The notes under the pieces were generated by a model. It did not search any database and was not told the origin of the DNA. It saw only the letters and a program-made list of their open reading frames with translations. The translations under genes and the position numbers were made by a program. Shown piece by piece: positions 28,617-32,567 of a DNA stretch of 32,567 nucleotides. Position 1 is the first letter of the stretch. Each line of letters begins with the position of its first letter. This DNA comes from JBBQTQ01 sp038213135. Its GTDB lineage: Bacteria > Actinomycetota > Thermoleophilia > Gaiellales > Gaiellaceae. The DNA lies in the NCBI GenBank assembly GCA_038213135.1, contig JBBQTQ010000025.1, positions 1-32,567 on the forward strand, written 5' to 3'.

Positions 28617-29743
28617 TCGAAGAGGCGCTCCCGGTCGCCGCCGAGATCGTCGCCGACGTCAGGCGCCGCGGCGACGAGGCGCTGCTCGACTGGAGCGAGC
28701 GGCTTGACGGCGAACGGCCGGTGCTTCGCGCTTCGGTTGCAGGGGCCAGACTCGACCCGGACGCGCTCGCCGCGATCCGCCGCCTCGCCGAGGCGATTCG
28801 CGCCTTCCATGCGCCGCAGCGGCCGGCCGACACCGAGATCGAGGCGTTCCCGGGAGTTCTCGTGGCGCGGCGTTTCCTGCCGCTCGACTCCGTCGGGATC
28901 TACGTCCCCGGCGGGCGGGCGCCGCTCGCGTCGTCGCTCGTGATGGCCGCCGTGCCCGCCCAGGTCGCGGGCGTCCGCCGGATCGCGGTCGTGAGTCCGC
29001 GCCCGGCCGAGGCCGTGCTGGCCACGGCTCGCGAGCTCGGGCTCGACGAGGTCTATGCCGTTGGCGGCGCGCAGGCGATCGCGGCGCTCGCGTACGGCAC
29101 GGAGACGATCCCGCGCGTCGACAAGATCGTCGGGCCCGGGAACCGCTACGTGACTGCGGCCAAGCTGCTCGTCTCGACTGCGGTCGCGATCGACCTGCCG
29201 GCCGGGCCGAGCGAGGTCGTCGTCGTCGCCGACGAGACGGCCGACCCAGCGGTCTGCGCCGCCGACCTGCTGGCGCAAGCCGAGCACGGGCCCGACAGCG
29301 TGGCGATTCTGATCACCACCGACGCTGCGCTCGCCTCGGCCGTTCGGGACCTGACCGGTGACTGTCACCGGGTAGAGGTCGTCGGGTCGCTCGCCGCGGC
29401 CCTTGCGCTCGCCGACGAGCTGGCCCCGGAGCACCTGGAGCTGCTCGTCGCGGATCCGGAGGCTGCGGCCGCGCAAGTCCGGAACGCCGGTTCGGTCTTC
29501 CTCGGCACGACCGCGGTGCTCGGCGACTACGCCTCAGGCGCGAACCACGTGTTGCCGACCGGCGGGCTCGCGCGCGGCGCAGGCGGTCTCGGGCTCGAGG
29601 ACTTCCTGAAGCCCATCCAGTACGTGAGCGCCACGCAGGCCGGTCTCGAGGGCGTACGCGGCCTGGTCGGAGAGCTCGCTCGGCTGGAGGGCCTGCCGTT
29701 ACACGCGGCGTCGGTCGAAGCGCGCTTCGCGGCGGTGCGGTGA
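28613..29743 (+). CDS. hisD: Histidinol dehydrogenase HisD (compact form)
   Basis: HisD oxidises histidinol to histidine in two NAD-dependent steps. All catalytic and zinc positions are visible: AQAEHGPDS, the Glu-His pair in APEHLEL, the Asp in GDYASGANHVLPTGG, and the C-terminal His in GLPLHAASVEAR. YVPGGRAPLASS and KIVGPGNRYVTAAK also fit. At 376 residues it is shorter than the usual 425-440. About 30 residues are missing at the N-terminus, and a helix of about 16 residues before the APEHLEL block is replaced by a short stretch containing a palindromic repeat (29355-29371). GTG 28613 overlaps the hisG stop; upstream extension would run inside hisG. Confidence 0.92.
   Translation: MIEEALPVAAEIVADVRRRGDEALLDWSERLDGERPVLRASVAGARLDPDALAAIRRLAEAIRAFHAPQRPADTEIEAFPGVLVARRFLPLDSVGIYVPGGRAPLASSLVMAAVPAQVAGVRRIAVVSPRPAEAVLATARELGLDEVYAVGGAQAIAALAYGTETIPRVDKIVGPGNRYVTAAKLLVSTAVAIDLPAGPSEVVVVADETADPAVCAADLLAQAEHGPDSVAILITTDAALASAVRDLTGDCHRVEVVGSLAAALALADELAPEHLELLVADPEAAAAQVRNAGSVFLGTTAVLGDYASGANHVLPTGGLARGAGGLGLEDFLKPIQYVSATQAGLEGVRGLVGELARLEGLPLHAASVEARFAAVR
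29355..29371. repeat. Palindromic repeat, copy 4 (in hisD)
   Basis: CCGGTGAC-T-GTCACCGG is a perfect palindrome with 8-base arms, encoding TGDCHR. It falls exactly where HisD is shorter than its relatives. Confidence 0.55.
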
Positions 29744-31320
29744 CGCCGCGCCCGCGCGACGTGCCCGAGGGCTTCGCGCCCTACATCTGGGCCTCGACCG
29801 CGGAGGAGGTCGCCGCCCGCTGCGGCCTCGACCCCGCCCAGGTGATCCGATTCGACGCGAACGTTCCGCCACTTCCCGGCGTGCCCCAGGTTCCGCTCGG
29901 CGAGAGCTTCGCCCAGCTCAACGAGTACCCGGAGGGCACCTACCGCGAGCTGCGGGAGGCGGCTGCCGCCTATGTCGGTGTCGCTCCGGAGCAGATCGTC
30001 GTCGGCGCGGGCGCGGACGACCTGATCGGTCTCTGCGCTCGGACATTCCTGGCGCCGGGTCGCCGCGCCGTCGTGGCGGGCCCGACGTACCCGCTCTACG
30101 CGATCGCGAGCGGCATCGAGGGCGCCGAGGTCGTCCCGTTCCCCGAGGAGGGCGCCGTCGTCTGGGTCTGCAACCCGAACAATCCTGACGGGACGCTGCG
30201 GCCCGCAGCGGAGCTCGTCGTGCTCGCCCGGCAGCGCCCGGATGCCGCGATCGTCGTCGACGAGGCCTACTCCGAGTACGGCGGCGAGAGTGTGGTGCCG
30301 CTGCTGGCCGAGGCGCCGAACCTGATCGCGTTGCGGACGCTCTCGAAGGCGTTCGGCCTGGCCGCGCTGCGGGTCGGCTACGCGGTCGCCTCGCCCGAGT
30401 TGGCGGCGATCCTCGAGTCGCGCCGCGCGCCGGCCCCGATAGCCAGTCCTGCGGCTCGGATTGCCGCCGCCGCGCTGCGCGAGCCGCGACTGGACGTCGC
30501 CGAAACGATCGCGGAGCGCGAGCGGATGCGCGACGCCCTACTCGCGGCCGGCTTCGACTGCCCCGAGAGCCACGCGAACTTCGTCTACCTCCCGGTTGTG
30601 GATGCGCCCGCGCTCGCCGAGCGGCTGGAGCGGCAAGGCCTCGTCGTGCGCAGGTACCCCGAGGCGCTGCGGATCACGGTCCGCCTGGCGGCCGAGAACG
30701 ACCTGCTGCTGGCCGCGCTGGGGGCAGCGCCGGAGCCTGCGGCAGCGCGCTCGAGCGTCGTCGTGAAGACCACCGCGGAGACCGCGCTGCGCGTCTCCCT
30801 CTCGCTCGACGGCCGCGGCCGCGGCCGAGTCGCGACGGGCATCGGCTTCCTCGACCATCTGCTCGCCCAGCTGGCCTTCCACGGCGGTCTCGACCTCGAG
30901 CTGCTGGCCGGCGGCGACCTCGACGTCGATGACCACCACACCGTCGAGGACGTGCTCGCCGCGCTCGGCGATGCTTTCGGTCAGGCGCTCGGCTCGCGCG
31001 ACGGCGTCACCCGTTACGGCTCGGCGACCGTGCCGATGGACGAAGCGCGCGCAACCGCCGCGGTCGACCTCGTCCGGCGCCCGCATGCCGAGGTGGAGCT
31101 CGGCTTCCGGTCGGAACGCGTCGGAGGGCTCGCACCGACCCTCCTGCCGCACGCCCTCGAGCGTTTCGCCCAGCAAGCCGTCCTGACCCTGCACCTCGAA
31201 GGCTCTGGCGAGGACGACCACCACGTCGCCGAGGCGGCTTTCAAGGCGCTCGGCCGCGCGCTGCGCGAGGCGTGCTCGCTCGACGGGGGCGGCGTCCGCT
31301 CGACGAAGGGGAATCTGTGA
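29740..31320 (+). CDS. hisCB: HisC-HisB fusion: histidinol-phosphate aminotransferase / imidazoleglycerol-phosphate dehydratase
   Basis: One 526-residue frame carries two enzymes. Residues about 1-328 are HisC, a fold-type I PLP aminotransferase: CNPNNPDGT, VVDEAYSEYGG, PLP Lys203 in LSKAFGLAALRVGY, and the usual end LRITVRLAAENDLLLAALG. It is about 16 residues shorter than usual before the NPNNP motif. A linker of about 9 residues (AAPEPAAAR) leads to HisB at about 338-526: RVSLSLDG, GIGFLDHLLAQLAFH, the manganese-binding DDHHTVED and DDHHVAEA, and the end GGGVRSTKGNL. HisB catalyses step 6 and HisC step 7 of the pathway, so consecutive steps are joined. No stop or frame change separates them. 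GTG 29740 overlaps the hisD stop. Confidence 0.92.
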   Translation: MTPRPRDVPEGFAPYIWASTAEEVAARCGLDPAQVIRFDANVPPLPGVPQVPLGESFAQLNEYPEGTYRELREAAAAYVGVAPEQIVVGAGADDLIGLCARTFLAPGRRAVVAGPTYPLYAIASGIEGAEVVPFPEEGAVVWVCNPNNPDGTLRPAAELVVLARQRPDAAIVVDEAYSEYGGESVVPLLAEAPNLIALRTLSKAFGLAALRVGYAVASPELAAILESRRAPAPIASPAARIAAAALREPRLDVAETIAERERMRDALLAAGFDCPESHANFVYLPVVDAPALAERLERQGLVVRRYPEALRITVRLAAENDLLLAALGAAPEPAAARSSVVVKTTAETALRVSLSLDGRGRGRVATGIGFLDHLLAQLAFHGGLDLELLAGGDLDVDDHHTVEDVLAALGDAFGQALGSRDGVTRYGSATVPMDEARATAAVDLVRRPHAEVELGFRSERVGGLAPTLLPHALERFAQQAVLTLHLEGSGEDDHHVAEAAFKALGRALREACSLDGGGVRSTKGNL

Positions 31321-31907
31321 AGGTCGTGCTCGCCGACTACGGGGCGGGCAACCTGCGCAGCGTCTGCTCCGCGTTCGCCCGGGCCGGGGCCGAGCCGCTC
31401 GTCAGCACCGACCCAGCCCGGGTGCTCGTAGCGCCGCTTGCCGTGATCGCGGGCGTCGGACACACGGGCTCGGCCGCGCGCGGCCTCGGCGAGCTCGCGG
31501 AGGCGTTGCGGGAGCGGGTTCGCGCCGGCAGACCGCTGCTCGGGATCTGCGTCGGCATGCAGCTTCTGTTCGAGGAGAGCGAGGAGGGTGGCCGCGGGCT
31601 CGGGCTGCTACGGGGACGGATCGAGCGCCTGCGCGCCCGGCGGGTCCCGCACATGGGGTGGAACCACCTCGCCGTCCGCGGCGGCTCGCTGCTCGACGGA
31701 CTCGACGGCGAGGACGTCTACTTCGCGCACAGCTACGCCGTGCGACCCGACGACCCCGTGACGATCGCCGAGACCGACCACGACGGCCCGGTCGTGGCGG
31801 CGGTCGAGCTCGGGCCGGTCGCAGGCGTCCAGTTCCACCCCGAGCGCAGCGCCGCCGCCGGCGCGCGCTTGCTCGAGAACGCGCTGGCATGGTCAAGAAG
31901 CGCGTGA
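31317..31907 (+). CDS. hisH: Imidazole glycerol phosphate synthase glutaminase subunit HisH
   Basis: HisH releases ammonia from glutamine and feeds it through HisF. The 196-residue class I amidotransferase begins VVLADYGAGNLRSV, has the nucleophile Cys78 in GICVGMQLLFE and the His-Glu dyad at His174 and Glu176 in VQFHPERS. The conserved PGVG motif, which helps form the oxyanion hole, reads AGVG (45-48) here, a notable change. GTG 31317 overlaps the hisCB stop, and the gene overlaps hisF by 19 bases. Confidence 0.92.
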   Translation: MKVVLADYGAGNLRSVCSAFARAGAEPLVSTDPARVLVAPLAVIAGVGHTGSAARGLGELAEALRERVRAGRPLLGICVGMQLLFEESEEGGRGLGLLRGRIERLRARRVPHMGWNHLAVRGGSLLDGLDGEDVYFAHSYAVRPDDPVTIAETDHDGPVVAAVELGPVAGVQFHPERSAAAGARLLENALAWSRSA

Positions 31908-32554
31908 TCCCCTGCCTCGACGTCGCCGGCGGCCGGGTCGTCAAGGGCGTCCGCTTCGAGAACCTGCGCGACATGGGCGATCCCGTCGAGCTCGCCACGC
32001 GCTACTCGGAGCTCGGCGCCGACGAGCTCGTCTTCCTCGACATCACGGCCACGATCGAGGGCCGCCGGCCGATGCTCGACCTGATCGATCGGGCCGCGCG
32101 GAAGCTGGAGATCCCGTTCTCCGTCGGCGGCGGCGTCGCCGGCCTCGACGACGCGCGCGCGCTGCTCCTGTCCGGGGCGGACAAGGTCTCCGTGAACCGG
32201 GCGGCGCTCGACGACGACGACCTGCTCGGCGAGCTCGCCGGCGAGTTCGGCGCCCAGGCGGTCGTCTGGGCGCGCGAGGCTGTCACCCGCGGCGCCGGCG
32301 AGATCCTGCTCACGTCGATCGACGCCGACGGCACGCGCGAGGGGTACGACCTTCAGCTGACCGGCGCGGTTGCCGATGCGGTGGACGTGCCGGTGATCGC
32401 GTCAGGCGGAGCGGGCTGCGGACGCCACCTCGTGGAGGCTTTCGAGGCGGGCGCCGAGGCCGCGCTCGTGGCCTCGATCGTGCACGAGGCGCCCGAGCGG
32501 ATCCCGGGCATCAAGCAGGAGCTGAAGGAGGCGGGATGGCCGATCAGGATCTGA
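31889..32554 (+). CDS. hisF: Imidazole glycerol phosphate synthase cyclase subunit HisF with internal deletion
   Basis: HisF uses HisH-derived ammonia to cyclise PRFAR. The first 126 residues align base for base with family members: KRVIPCLDV with catalytic Asp11, ELVFLDITAT, VGGGV, and Lys99 in GADKVSVN. After FGAQAVV (120-126) the protein jumps to WAREAVTRGAGEILLTSID. About 29 residues are missing: the VAIDAKR strand with the second catalytic Asp (Asp130 in Thermotoga) and the following glycine loop. Length is 221 instead of about 250. The rest (IASGGAG phosphate site and C-terminus) is normal. The frame is kept, so it may be an in-frame deletion that impairs the enzyme, or an assembly error. 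ATG 31889 is the family start. Confidence 0.88.
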   Translation: MVKKRVIPCLDVAGGRVVKGVRFENLRDMGDPVELATRYSELGADELVFLDITATIEGRRPMLDLIDRAARKLEIPFSVGGGVAGLDDARALLLSGADKVSVNRAALDDDDLLGELAGEFGAQAVVWAREAVTRGAGEILLTSIDADGTREGYDLQLTGAVADAVDVPVIASGGAGCGRHLVEAFEAGAEAALVASIVHEAPERIPGIKQELKEAGWPIRI

Positions 32555-32567
32555 AGGCGGCGATCGT
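32536..32567 (+). CDS. Start of the next gene (cut by window edge)
   Basis: ATG 32536 lies 4 bases after AAGGAGG (32525-32531) and opens the frame MADQDLKAAI to the end of the window, overlapping hisF by 19 bases just as hisF overlaps hisH. The fragment is too short to identify. A further his gene such as hisI is possible by position only. Confidence 0.5.
   Translation, partial: MADQDLKAAI

Noticed and set aside
30720..30780. hisC and hisB as two genes with an internal start
   Set aside because: There is no stop after the HisC part, and no ribosome site before the HisB part; the simplest reading is one fused protein.

Overview
The window looks like a chromosomal segment of a high-GC actinobacterium. 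The best fit is a deep-branching group such as Thermoleophilia, inferred from gene content only since no rRNA is present. Evidence: a mycobacterial-type fhaA-fhaB-PP2C-rodA-pbpA-pknB cluster, an actinobacterial SUF set with SufU and a Rieske protein, a Ddn-like F420-dependent nitroreductase homologue, a Mycobacterium-like dCTP deaminase, frequent GTG/TTG starts, and many starts lying 6-7 nt after a TANNNT box, as expected for leaderless mRNAs. Coding density is very high and 4-base stop/start overlaps are common.

Layout. 1-146: the end of an IS481-like transposase running into the tatC stop. 143-1163: tatA-tatC (leftward), the twin-arginine export pore. 1270-8436: iron-sulfur cluster assembly, sufC-sufB-sufD, an exported TolB/CARDB/RTX-like protein, then sufS-sufU-Rieske. 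8437-8761: a 325-base gap that probably encodes a short structured transcript with 16 nt complementary to the 16S rRNA 3' tail, a 14-codon ORF and a strong terminator. 8762-10628 (leftward): dcd, an NDUFA9-like epimerase and a Ddn-like protein. 10670-13467 (rightward): a class III aminotransferase and a Ser/Thr kinase with a discoidin-like outer domain.

13464-23685 (leftward): one long cell-wall and phospho-signalling cluster, in transcription order a multi-pass membrane kinase, fhaA, fhaB, PP2C phosphatase, rodA, pbpA, PASTA kinase pknB and ddl. Kinases and phosphatase set the phosphorylation state, FHA proteins read it, and RodA/PbpA/Ddl make peptidoglycan. 23771-26661 (rightward): an unrecognised single-pass membrane protein, a DUF4446 protein, an HNH nuclease and a SIMPL-domain protein.

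26636-32567: histidine biosynthesis. hisA is leftward. Diverging from it are a TrpR/YerC-family regulator, hisG, hisD, a hisC-hisB fusion, hisH and hisF, then the start of another gene. A near-perfect palindrome in the 17-base hisA/regulator gap overlaps the predicted promoters. Several his enzymes are shortened: HisF lacks about 29 residues including the second catalytic Asp, and HisD and HisC lack surface segments.

No defence island, CRISPR array, prophage or tRNA was seen. The most unusual items are the HisC-HisB fusion, the HisF deletion, the anti-16S transcript at 8.5 kb, a family of GTGAC-N-GTCAC palindromes inside genes, and the symmetric hisA/regulator promoter.
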